Shown here: one piece after another, positions 14,113 to 20,966 of the stretch
How positions within the stretch are numbered: the first letter of the stretch is position 1
Layout of the letters: every line of letters begins with the position of its first letter
NCBI GenBank assembly: GCA_964639885.1
Contig: CAZXEH010000020.1
Coordinates: 1-36,382, forward strand
Reading direction: 5' to 3'
Source: JAGNLA01 sp964639885
Lineage (GTDB): Bacteria > Caldisericota > Caldisericia > JAAYUI01
Length of the DNA stretch: 36,382 nucleotides
Notes under the pieces: generated by a model
Databases searched by the model: none
Told to the model about the DNA's origin: nothing
What the model saw: only the letters and a program-made list of their open reading frames with translations
Program-made: the position numbers and the translations under genes

Positions 14113-16365
14113 TTACTTTGAAAACTTTATTGTTACCGTCTTTGTTTTTGAATCCCACTCGGTCTTGCAGCCAAAGTTGGCTGAGACGAATGAGAGACCG
14201 ACGCAGGTGTTTCCAGCTTTTGATTCTGGTGCTGGCTTGACTTCGACTTCCTTGCCGTCAACGAGGGCTTTGGTCTTTCCAAGCCACATCTTGATTTCTC
14301 TTGCGCCAGTCGGCAGTGAATTCTTGTAGACGATTGACTTGTCGGTTGCATTCCAGATAACTTCTGCGCCGAGAGCATCGCCGATGAATCTGAGCGGAAC
14401 CATCGTCTTGCCGGCGTTGACATATGGAGCGACCTTCAAAACCACTTCCTTGCCATCGACCGTTGCCTTCATGTTTCCAATCTGGAGCTTCACGACATGC
14501 TCTGTCTGGATCATTTTGACTTCATACGGAACTTCCATCATGTCGGCCGGAATTGGCTGCCCATTCGTCGTTCTTGAGGCTGATGTGAATGAGAATTTGT
14601 CCGCACCCGATGAAACCACCGAGAACAGCGCTTCAAATACAGGGTTTGATTCCGGAATTGTGTCCTTGCTTGAGTAGAAAACAATGAGCTTGCCTGGGAT
14701 CGAGGCATCGAAGCTGTAGGTTGAAATCTTGGTGTCCAGAAGCTTTGCAATCGAAGTATCAACGGCAAGCGACTGGAACTTTATGAGTTCAGGTTTGAAA
14801 TTTATGATGCCGGCAAAAGAACGCCCAAATTTTGCGTTCTGGTAGCCAATCTTGAGCATAACCTTGTTGTCGCCTGGCAAAGATACTGCAAGCTGTGGCT
14901 TTAGCATCTCTTCAGGCTTAGAAATGATGATTGTGAGGCTCTGGCGCAGAATTATTGAAGAACTCTGCATCGAGCGTACCTCAAGCTGAACTTCGTAAAC
15001 GGCTGACGGTGCGGTTGGATCGATTGTCAGCTTCATGGTGCTTGCTGCGCCCGGCTTTATTGTTGTGTCCGGGAGGAATGTTCTGTTGATCTTGCAACGG
15101 CAGGGGAAGCCGTAGGCCTGGATGTAGAACTGGTCAGGGCCATTGCCTTCAAGCTTGAGGTCGACTGTCTTGTCGGTACCTGGTGCGGCGACAACAATCT
15201 TTGTGCCAAGGGTGAACTTGTATCCACCGGTTGAAGACCTGACACACATAATCTTTCCGCTCTTTGTGCCGAAGAAGATCGAGGATGTGCTGTAAGACAT
15301 CGGCGTTACGGCCGGTTCGCTTATATTTGTATCTGAAACGATTGTGCCGTCGAAGTTGGAAAGGGCGATGAGGTGGCCGGTGTCCGTGAATGCAATGACG
15401 TTTCTTCCTACTGAGATGAGGGGCTGTGTGATTGGGCCTGGAGCTTTGACTTCCCAGACCGACTTTCCGTTGCCAATCTGTATTGCCTTGATTCCGCCTG
15501 ATTTATTGGCTGCTGCAACGTAGATTCCTGATTCCATCGTGCAGGGAGCTGCAGCAATCTCGCCACCCATGTCAACTGCCCAGTACTGCTTCTGTCCCAT
15601 GTAGTCCATGCATCTGATGGAGCCCTTCATGTCCGGGATCAGGAGTGTTTCGGAATTGGCAATGAGCGGGAGCTTGTAGCTGCCTTCAAGTTTGTTTACA
15701 GGTTCGACCTTCGAACCGAAGAACTCCCACTTTACAAGCTGGTTGCTCTCTGAAACGCCGAAAAGGCTGATGCTGTAGTCGCCCTGCATCTGGATGGTCA
15801 GGGGAGTTGCAAGTTTCTCGGTTGCATCAATCTGGCTGTAGACAAAACCGCTTACGCATGAGATTGTTGCAAACTTTTTTTCGCTTGTTGTGATGTAGAA
15901 GTTTGAGAGATATGGGATTGGCGGGGAGATGACGTCACCAATGACAGCAGTTTCCCAGAGTGATCCTCCGGTTCCTGTGTCAAGGCCGACGATTTTTCCG
16001 CCAGGCAGACAGACAATCATGACATCTTCCATGATGGTTCCCTCGGTGGTGAGTCCAACACCGAAATCACGTTTCCAGATTGGTGAGCCGTCGGCAATTG
16101 AGTAGGCGCCGATAAGACCTTTTTCACCTGTCACTATCGCCATTGATCTGGTGATGAGAACTGTACCGACCGGTTTTTGTCCGTGCTGAATCTCCCAGCC
16201 CACCGAGAGAGGCGTGATGATACTTTCATCGGCAAACGACATGCCTTTCCTGAACGGGTCTTTCTGGAAGCAGTACCAGTCAAGCCTGTCATCGTTTGAA
16301 GCAGAGGCGAACTGGACTCCCGAAAGAATCAATGCCACGGCGAGTAAAAGCGCAACTTTCTTCAT
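14113..16365 (-). CDS. secreted PQQ-propeller protein with cohesin-like and copper-amine-oxidase-N-like domains
   Basis: This is a 750-residue extracellular or envelope protein with no enzyme motif. Residues 1-22 are a signal peptide (MKKVALLLAVALILSG). Residues of about 30-385 are a PQQ-type beta-propeller, seen as repeated blades with motifs such as GLIGAYSIADGSPIWKRDF, GKIVGLDTGTGGSLWET and GHLIALSNFDGTIV. A beta-rich linker (about 385-480) is followed by a cohesin-like beta-sandwich (about 490-615: AGIINFKPELIKFQSLAVD, later PVFEALFSVV). Residues of about 630-750 hold two CuAO-N-like units (ATVDGKEVVLKVAPYVNAGK and MVPLRFIGDALGAEVIWN, then LVDGKEVEVKPAPESKAG). It starts 9 bases after lipM with a GGGGGAG site and is the last gene of the housekeeping operon. 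It is a scaffold candidate for the dockerin-bearing proteases upstream. Confidence 0.85.
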   Translation of the reverse strand: MKKVALLLAVALILSGVQFASASNDDRLDWYCFQKDPFRKGMSFADESIITPLSVGWEIQHGQKPVGTVLITRSMAIVTGEKGLIGAYSIADGSPIWKRDFGVGLTTEGTIMEDVMIVCLPGGKIVGLDTGTGGSLWETAVIGDVISPPIPYLSNFYITTSEKKFATISCVSGFVYSQIDATEKLATPLTIQMQGDYSISLFGVSESNQLVKWEFFGSKVEPVNKLEGSYKLPLIANSETLLIPDMKGSIRCMDYMGQKQYWAVDMGGEIAAAPCTMESGIYVAAANKSGGIKAIQIGNGKSVWEVKAPGPITQPLISVGRNVIAFTDTGHLIALSNFDGTIVSDTNISEPAVTPMSYSTSSIFFGTKSGKIMCVRSSTGGYKFTLGTKIVVAAPGTDKTVDLKLEGNGPDQFYIQAYGFPCRCKINRTFLPDTTIKPGAASTMKLTIDPTAPSAVYEVQLEVRSMQSSSIILRQSLTIIISKPEEMLKPQLAVSLPGDNKVMLKIGYQNAKFGRSFAGIINFKPELIKFQSLAVDTSIAKLLDTKISTYSFDASIPGKLIVFYSSKDTIPESNPVFEALFSVVSSGADKFSFTSASRTTNGQPIPADMMEVPYEVKMIQTEHVVKLQIGNMKATVDGKEVVLKVAPYVNAGKTMVPLRFIGDALGAEVIWNATDKSIVYKNSLPTGAREIKMWLGKTKALVDGKEVEVKPAPESKAGNTCVGLSFVSANFGCKTEWDSKTKTVTIKFSK

Positions 16366-16374
16366 AACTCCCCC

Positions 16375-17166
16375 TTATCGCACAGTCCAGGTGTCGGAAC
16401 CGTACTTGTTTTTACAGAGTTCATTTGAAAGATTAACCATTTCTCCTTCAAATACAATAGGCGAAAAACTGACGTTTAATGACTTTTCAAAGCCAGAAAT
16501 GATGGCATGGCGTACTTCTTCAAGACTGACCCGATTGCCGGCCTCAGAGTTTATGCATGTGATCTTGGATTTTGCGGCGTCAGCAAGTCTTTTAGCCGAA
16601 GCTTCATCTTTGGTTATCACAGCAAACAAGTCATTTAAATCCACATCGATGAGAATTGATCCATGCTGGAGCAGTCCAAGCCTGTTTCTCATCTGCGCTG
16701 AACCGACAAGTTTTTTGCCTGACGCCTCGATGTCGTTGAAAGTGGGTGCAGCAAAACAAGACGGCGTGGACAGCGATGGATCGTCTGATTTTTTAAGGGC
16801 TGCGTCAACTCCAAGCATTCTCAGGCCCTCAACCAGCCCTTGACACAAATAGTAGTAGGATTCAAGTACATTTTTTTCGATCAATGGATGAGGGGTCTTG
16901 ATTATGATTGAATAAGTCAGCTCCTTGTCGTGGAGCACGGCTCGTCCACCGGTTGCCCTTCTTACCAGTCCAAACCCGCGTTTATCAAGTTCTTCCTGGT
17001 TGACATCCGAAATTTTCTGGAAAACTCCAAGCGAAAGTGTTGCCGGATTCCATGTGTATGTCCTGAAGATGACCGAACCTGGCTCTGCAAGCTCAAGCAA
17101 AGCCTCGTCGATGGCCATGTTCATGGCACCGCTCAAAGCTCCCTGGTTTAAGTAGAGCCAGTTCAT
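16375..17166 (-). CDS. lipM: lipoate/octanoate transferase family protein (LipM-like)
   Basis: This member of the biotin/lipoate A/B ligase family transfers an octanoyl (or lipoyl) group for lipoic-acid cofactor synthesis. The 263 residues show the fold markers RRATGGRAVLH (69-79) and GKKLVGSAQ with Lys152, plus LLQHGSILIDVDL. Cys137 in PSCFAAP matches the catalytic Cys region of LipM octanoyltransferases, which favours LipM over a lipoate ligase such as LplA. That choice rests on memory of the family, and LipL or a ligase is possible. Its ATG overlaps the ftsH stop by four bases and the PQQ gene follows after 9 bases, so it lies in the middle of the operon. lipA and lipoylated dehydrogenase genes are not in the window. 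Confidence 0.8.
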   Translation of the reverse strand: MNWLYLNQGALSGAMNMAIDEALLELAEPGSVIFRTYTWNPATLSLGVFQKISDVNQEELDKRGFGLVRRATGGRAVLHDKELTYSIIIKTPHPLIEKNVLESYYYLCQGLVEGLRMLGVDAALKKSDDPSLSTPSCFAAPTFNDIEASGKKLVGSAQMRNRLGLLQHGSILIDVDLNDLFAVITKDEASAKRLADAAKSKITCINSEAGNRVSLEEVRHAIISGFEKSLNVSFSPIVFEGEMVNLSNELCKNKYGSDTWTVR

Positions 17167-18980
17167 TGAGCCTTTGAGAGGATTTCGTTCAGCTTATCCT
17201 CGTCAAGCGTTTCCTGTTCGAGCAGCTTTGTGACCAGTTCATCCAATATTGCACGATTTTTTGTGATGGCCTGGGCGGCTCTTTCCGATGCAGTGTTGAT
17301 GATTCTCATCACCTCAGCGTCAATGAGCTTGCCTGTTTCTTCAGAGTGGTCTGCCTGACCCATGAAATCACGTCCAAGGAAGACCGTTTCGGGTGGATTG
17401 CCGAAAGCCACAGGCCCAAGCTTGCTCATGCCGAATTCCATAACCATCTTCTTGGCAAGGTCGGTTGCTTTTCTGATGTCGTTGCTGGCGCCGGTTGAAA
17501 TCTCGCCGAAAACGATCTTTTCAGCGCACATACCACCCATGAGCCCAGAGATGGTGTTTGAAAGGTCATCCTGGGTTCTGAGGTATTTGTCTTCGGTCTG
17601 AAGCGGGGTTGTGTAGCCGAGAGCCATACCCCTTGAAACGATTGAGATTCTGTGCACCGGTTCAGGGCCGAGGACGTGCATGATCACAGCGTGACCGGCC
17701 TCGTGGTAGGCAACCTTCTGCTTTTCGACAGCTCCCAGGACTCTAGTCCTCTTCTGCGGACCGGCAAGAATACGGTCGATTGCTTCTTCAACGTCGTCGT
17801 GCTCGATTCTTTTTTTCTGCCTTCTGGTGGCTATGATTGCCGCTTCGTTGAGCAGGTTTTCAAGGTCGGCACCGGAGAAACCGGCTGTACGCTTGGCGAT
17901 GGTTTCGATCTCAAAATCATCTGCCATTGGCTTGTTCCTTGAGTGATATTTGAGAATCGCCTCACGCTCCATCTGGGTTGGCATGTCGATTACAACTCGT
18001 CTGTCAAACCTTCCCGGTCTGAGCAGCGCAGTATCCAGAATGTCAGGTCTGTTGGTTGCAGCAATGATTATGACTCCGGTGTTCGGTTCAAATCCGTCCA
18101 TTTCGACAAGCAGCTGGTTGAGGGTCTGCTCACGCTCATCGTGGCCACCGCCAAGACCTGCTCCACGCTGTCTTCCGACAGCATCGATCTCATCGATGAA
18201 GATGAGTGCGGGAGCATAGCGCTTTGCCTGGTCGAAAAGGTCACGGACTCTGGATGCGCCAACACCAACGAACATTTCAACAAACTCGGAGCCAGACACT
18301 GAGAAGAACGGAACCTTCGCCTCACCTGCAACGGCTCGGCTGATGTAGGTTTTTCCACAACCTGGAGGGCCAACAAGCAGAACGCCCCTTGGAACCTTTG
18401 CGCCCATTGCGGTGAAACGCTTAGGTTCCCTGAGGAAATCAATGACTTCCTTGAGCTCCTCCTTGACCTCCGGAATGCCGGCAACGTCCTTGAAGGTTAT
18501 TCTTGGACGGTCGTCAAGGAACAGCCTGGCTTTGGACTTGCCAAAGTTAAACACCTGGTTTCCGGAGCCTTGCATTGATCTCATCATGAAGAACCAGAAG
18601 ACGAGAATGAGGATGAATGGGCCGATGTTTGTCAGCAATATGAGGAAGAAGTTTTCACTTGGAGCCTCAAAGCTGATTTTTATCGCCCTTGTTTCGAGGT
18701 CTTTTGTCACTTTTTCAACAAGTTCAGGCGGAATGACGACTTCGAAGCCGGTCTTTCCGGTGTCGGAGGTGTACTCACCTGTTACAGCGTAGTTTGAAGG
18801 GTCAATGTTGACCGATTTGACCTTGTTCCCACTCAAGGCTGTCATGAAGTCGCTGTATGAAATCGTGTCTACCTGCGGCTTGCCCATAAAGCTGAATGCG
18901 AAGTAAAGCAATACTGCAATGCCAACAATGATAATGAATGGCAAGTATGGTCTGAAAGCGTCCTGTTTGTTCTGTTTCAT
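17163..18980 (-). CDS. ftsH: ATP-dependent membrane zinc protease FtsH
   Basis: This hexameric inner-membrane AAA+ protease degrades unassembled membrane proteins and some regulators. The 605 residues contain two N-terminal membrane helices (about 12-31 and 111-131) around a small periplasmic domain. The AAA domain follows, with Walker A GPPGCGKT (204-211), Walker B FIDEIDAVG and the second region of homology ATNRPDILDTALLRPGRFDR. The M41 peptidase domain has the zinc site HEAGH (426-430), with the third ligand Asp in TGASNDIRKAT. All catalytic residues are present and the length is typical. The ATG overlaps the hpt stop by four bases. The tilS-hpt-ftsH order is a widely conserved cluster in bacteria. 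Confidence 0.98.
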   Translation of the reverse strand: MKQNKQDAFRPYLPFIIIVGIAVLLYFAFSFMGKPQVDTISYSDFMTALSGNKVKSVNIDPSNYAVTGEYTSDTGKTGFEVVIPPELVEKVTKDLETRAIKISFEAPSENFFLILLTNIGPFILILVFWFFMMRSMQGSGNQVFNFGKSKARLFLDDRPRITFKDVAGIPEVKEELKEVIDFLREPKRFTAMGAKVPRGVLLVGPPGCGKTYISRAVAGEAKVPFFSVSGSEFVEMFVGVGASRVRDLFDQAKRYAPALIFIDEIDAVGRQRGAGLGGGHDEREQTLNQLLVEMDGFEPNTGVIIIAATNRPDILDTALLRPGRFDRRVVIDMPTQMEREAILKYHSRNKPMADDFEIETIAKRTAGFSGADLENLLNEAAIIATRRQKKRIEHDDVEEAIDRILAGPQKRTRVLGAVEKQKVAYHEAGHAVIMHVLGPEPVHRISIVSRGMALGYTTPLQTEDKYLRTQDDLSNTISGLMGGMCAEKIVFGEISTGASNDIRKATDLAKKMVMEFGMSKLGPVAFGNPPETVFLGRDFMGQADHSEETGKLIDAEVMRIINTASERAAQAITKNRAILDELVTKLLEQETLDEDKLNEILSKAQ

Positions 18981-19501
18981 CCGATCCTCATCTGGTGTAT
19001 GTCAGGAAGGTTCCTGTATTGTTCGTTGCAGTCAAGCCCGTATCCAACCACGAAATAATCAGGGATTGAAAAACCCACGAAGTCTGGCGTGAAATCAACC
19101 TTCCTCCGTGACGGCTTGTCAAGCAGCGACACTACTTTGACATCCTTTGGAGATTTTTGTTTTATGCTTTCCACGACTGAATTTAACGTCAGTCCTGTGT
19201 CAACGATGTCCTCAACAATGAGCACCCTCTGATCCTTGAGGTTCAGTCCGTCAAGACCTGTGACCGTCACCTTTCCGGTTGTGCAAGTTCCATTGTAGGA
19301 GCTGGCCTTGATGAAACTGACCTGCACTGACTGGTTGAATTGCCTGACAAGATCGGCACAGAAGATGAACGAGCCAGTCAGAAGCGCAACAAAAACCGGC
19401 AGTTCACGGCCATATTCCTCGGCAATCCTGCCAGCCAGGAAAGAAACCTTTGAACCGATCTCCCGTGAAGGGATCAAAACATCGCCAAGCGTGAGTTCCA
19501 T
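18977..19501 (-). CDS. hpt: hypoxanthine phosphoribosyltransferase
   Basis: This enzyme salvages hypoxanthine (and often guanine) to the nucleotide using PRPP. The 174 residues carry the PRPP-binding motif VLIVEDIVDTGLTL (93-106), the flexible-loop region SFIKASSYNGT, and the C-terminal VGFSIPDYFVVGYGLDCNEQYRNLP typical of bacterial Hpt. The ATG at 19501 has no visible Shine-Dalgarno site. Instead a TATAAT -10 box ends about 11 bases before it, so part of the message may begin almost at the start codon. The gene follows tilS by 12 bases and overlaps ftsH by four bases (ATGA). Confidence 0.96.
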   Translation of the reverse strand: MELTLGDVLIPSREIGSKVSFLAGRIAEEYGRELPVFVALLTGSFIFCADLVRQFNQSVQVSFIKASSYNGTCTTGKVTVTGLDGLNLKDQRVLIVEDIVDTGLTLNSVVESIKQKSPKDVKVVSLLDKPSRRKVDFTPDFVGFSIPDYFVVGYGLDCNEQYRNLPDIHQMRIG

Positions 19502-19512
19502 TGACGAGGTGG

Positions 19513-19540
19513 ATTATAACCTTTGGTCGGTGTCATGCAA
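19513..19540 (-). promoter_or_regulatory. candidate internal promoter for hpt-ftsH, giving a nearly leaderless transcript
   Basis: -35 TTGCAT (19540-19535), a 16-base spacer, and a perfect -10 TATAAT (19518-19513). It lies inside the last codons of tilS. The predicted start near 19506 leaves about 5 bases before the hpt ATG, which fits the absence of a ribosome-binding site. Confidence 0.5.
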
Positions 19541-20476
19541 GGAAAGAATATTGACAATATTTTTTGAAATCTTGTTAAATGACACTCCACAAACAGCCAG
19601 ATGTTTTCCGGTTTCAGAAGTTTCAATGAATTCGACAGCGTTGGTACAGGCAGAAAGAGACGGTGGATGTTCGGCGTCCACAATCAACCTTACAATTCTT
19701 GGCTTTAAAACCTGGGGGACAATTGAAAATTTTGAAACACTCAGGGAATTGCCGGATAATACTGATTTCATGAAGTCTCGGGCCAGATCATCAAGGAAAC
19801 TGGATTCATCGCAGGCAAGCTCGGAAAACCTTGAAATATTGGCCACAGTTTCAGGAAAAATCGATTCGAGTTCGGGGATCACCCTGGCTCTTATCATGTT
19901 GCGCGAAAACCTTGGATCAGCATTGGTTTCGTCAGTCACATACCCTTGTCCGAGTTCACCAAGGTAGTACAGAATTGCCCTTTTGCCGGCAAACAAGAGC
20001 GGGCGGATGATATTTCCATGTTTTGAGCGCATGTTGGCAGCTCCGTAAAGCCCAGAGCCTCTGGCAAGATTGTGAATGAGCGTTTCTGCCTTGTCGTTTG
20101 CGTTGTGGGCGATCGCTATTTTGTTGCAGCCGAATTCTGACGCCATTTTTTCGAGCAATTTTCGTCGCCAGGTTCTCGCCCAATCTTCGAGATTTCCGGC
20201 GGGAGTGTCAGAAATCCTCTCGAAAGAAAACGGGATTGAGAGCTTGTCGCATACAGCCCTGACAAATTCAGCATCATTGTGTGAACCAGGCCTCAGGCAA
20301 TGATCGACATGACCGCAGAAAATACTGATTCCAAAAAGGTTTTTTGTCGACTCCAGCAGCCTGAGCAAAGCCACAGAGTCCGAACCACCTGAACAAGCAA
20401 CCAACACTCTGTCACCTTGGACAAACAGCTGGCGCTGCCTGCTAAATTCAATGAAATCCTGCTTCAGGGTCAACAT
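19514..20476 (-). CDS. tilS: tRNA(Ile)-lysidine synthetase
   Basis: This ATP-dependent enzyme modifies C34 of tRNA-Ile(CAU) to lysidine so that it reads AUA. The 320 residues contain the PP-loop SGGSDS (29-34), the GHVDHCLRPGSHNDAEFV segment, the ARTWRR helix, IAHNANDKAETLIHNLARGSG and IIRPLL, all typical of the TilS N-domain. The protein is shorter than E. coli TilS, so the C-terminal tRNA-acceptor domain is reduced or absent, as in several small TilS proteins. The start at 20476 is preceded by GAGGAG about 11 bases upstream. It starts 15 bases after the dockerin-only gene and is followed by hpt and ftsH. Confidence 0.95.
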   Translation of the reverse strand: MLTLKQDFIEFSRQRQLFVQGDRVLVACSGGSDSVALLRLLESTKNLFGISIFCGHVDHCLRPGSHNDAEFVRAVCDKLSIPFSFERISDTPAGNLEDWARTWRRKLLEKMASEFGCNKIAIAHNANDKAETLIHNLARGSGLYGAANMRSKHGNIIRPLLFAGKRAILYYLGELGQGYVTDETNADPRFSRNMIRARVIPELESIFPETVANISRFSELACDESSFLDDLARDFMKSVLSGNSLSVSKFSIVPQVLKPRIVRLIVDAEHPPSLSACTNAVEFIETSETGKHLAVCGVSFNKISKNIVNILSLHDTDQRL

Positions 20477-20491
20477 TTCAAACTCGACTCC

Positions 20492-20812
20492 TCACGGCAT
20501 ATTCAGGTATTTGGCAAACATGGTCAGATCGGTTGTGTCTATGGCACCATTTCTGTCCATGTCACATCTGAAATTGTAGTTTTGACCACCTCTTTTGACT
20601 CCGAGCAGACTGGTGATCAACTCCAGATCGGCGTTGTCAACCTTGCCATCTTTGTTGAAGTCTGCTGGGCTGAAGGCGATCTTCTCAATGGCAAATTCTA
20701 AATCTCGAGATAAAATCTTTATTTTCTCTTCTTTACCTGCAGCAATTGAGGCATAAGCGGATCCGTGAAACTTAATCGCCTCTTCCTGACATTCTGTCGT
20801 TGTCTTTCTCAC
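20492..20812 (-). CDS. dockerin-only protein, body of an apparently frameshifted gene
   Basis: The 106-residue frame from a GTG at 20812 has a helical, charged first half (ECQEEAIKFHG, then KIKILSRDLEFAIEKI) and a C-terminal dockerin-like domain with two EF-hand-type calcium loops, DFNKDGKVDNAD and DMDRNGAIDTTD. The spacer GGQNYNFRCD is almost the same as in the three proteases at 20967-31374 (NYNWRCDL), so it shares ancestry with their C-termini. It lacks the first of the two Cys that the proteases have there. No signal peptide is in this frame. One lies upstream in another frame (20817-20882), next to the promoter and ribosome-binding site. Crossing frames at one extra base between those points would give a normal secreted protein of about 125-130 residues. 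It could be a pseudogene, a sequencing or assembly error, or a recoded gene. tilS follows 15 bases later. Confidence 0.75.
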   Translation of the reverse strand: MRKTTTECQEEAIKFHGSAYASIAAGKEEKIKILSRDLEFAIEKIAFSPADFNKDGKVDNADLELITSLLGVKRGGQNYNFRCDMDRNGAIDTTDLTMFAKYLNMP

Positions 20813-20816
20813 TGCT

Positions 20817-20882
20817 CTAAACCACTTTCCGAGGATGAAGGATGATCATGGTGGAAACCAGAAGAGCAATCTTTTTCATCAT
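20817..20882 (-). other. orphan start and signal peptide of the dockerin-only gene (out of frame)
   Basis: From the ATG pair at 20882/20879 the frame reads MMKKIALLVSTMII before a stop at 20819-20817. It has the Lys pair and hydrophobic core of a signal peptide. It is correctly placed after a strong promoter and a GGTG ribosome-binding element 8 bases upstream. The continuation in the neighbouring frame (SFILGKWFRAV) extends the hydrophobic core, which points to a single-base frameshift at about 20835-20847. Confidence 0.65.
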
Positions 20883-20908
20883 CTTTTTTACACCATCCAT
20901 TGCCACCT

Positions 20909-20937
20909 ATTATAAATGAAAACGACCGCCATGGCAA
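20909..20937 (-). promoter_or_regulatory. promoter of the dockerin-tilS-hpt-ftsH-lipM-PQQ operon
   Basis: -35 TTGCCA (20937-20932), a 17-base spacer, and a perfect -10 TATAAT (20914-20909). The predicted start near 20902 is 20 bases before the ATG at 20882. The -35 box lies in the loop of the terminator hairpin of the preceding protease gene, so terminator and promoter overlap. Confidence 0.75.
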
Positions 20938-20951
20938 AATGGCGGTCGTTT
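20913..20951 (-). terminator. terminator of protease gene 1, overlapping the next promoter
   Basis: The 13-bp stem AAACGACCGCCAT/ATGGCGGTCGTTT (20920-20951, 6-base loop) is followed on the minus strand by TTCATTTATAA. The T tract is interrupted, but the stem is very strong. It starts 16 bases after the stop at 20967. Confidence 0.75.
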
Positions 20952-20966
20952 AGGAATGGTTAGGGT

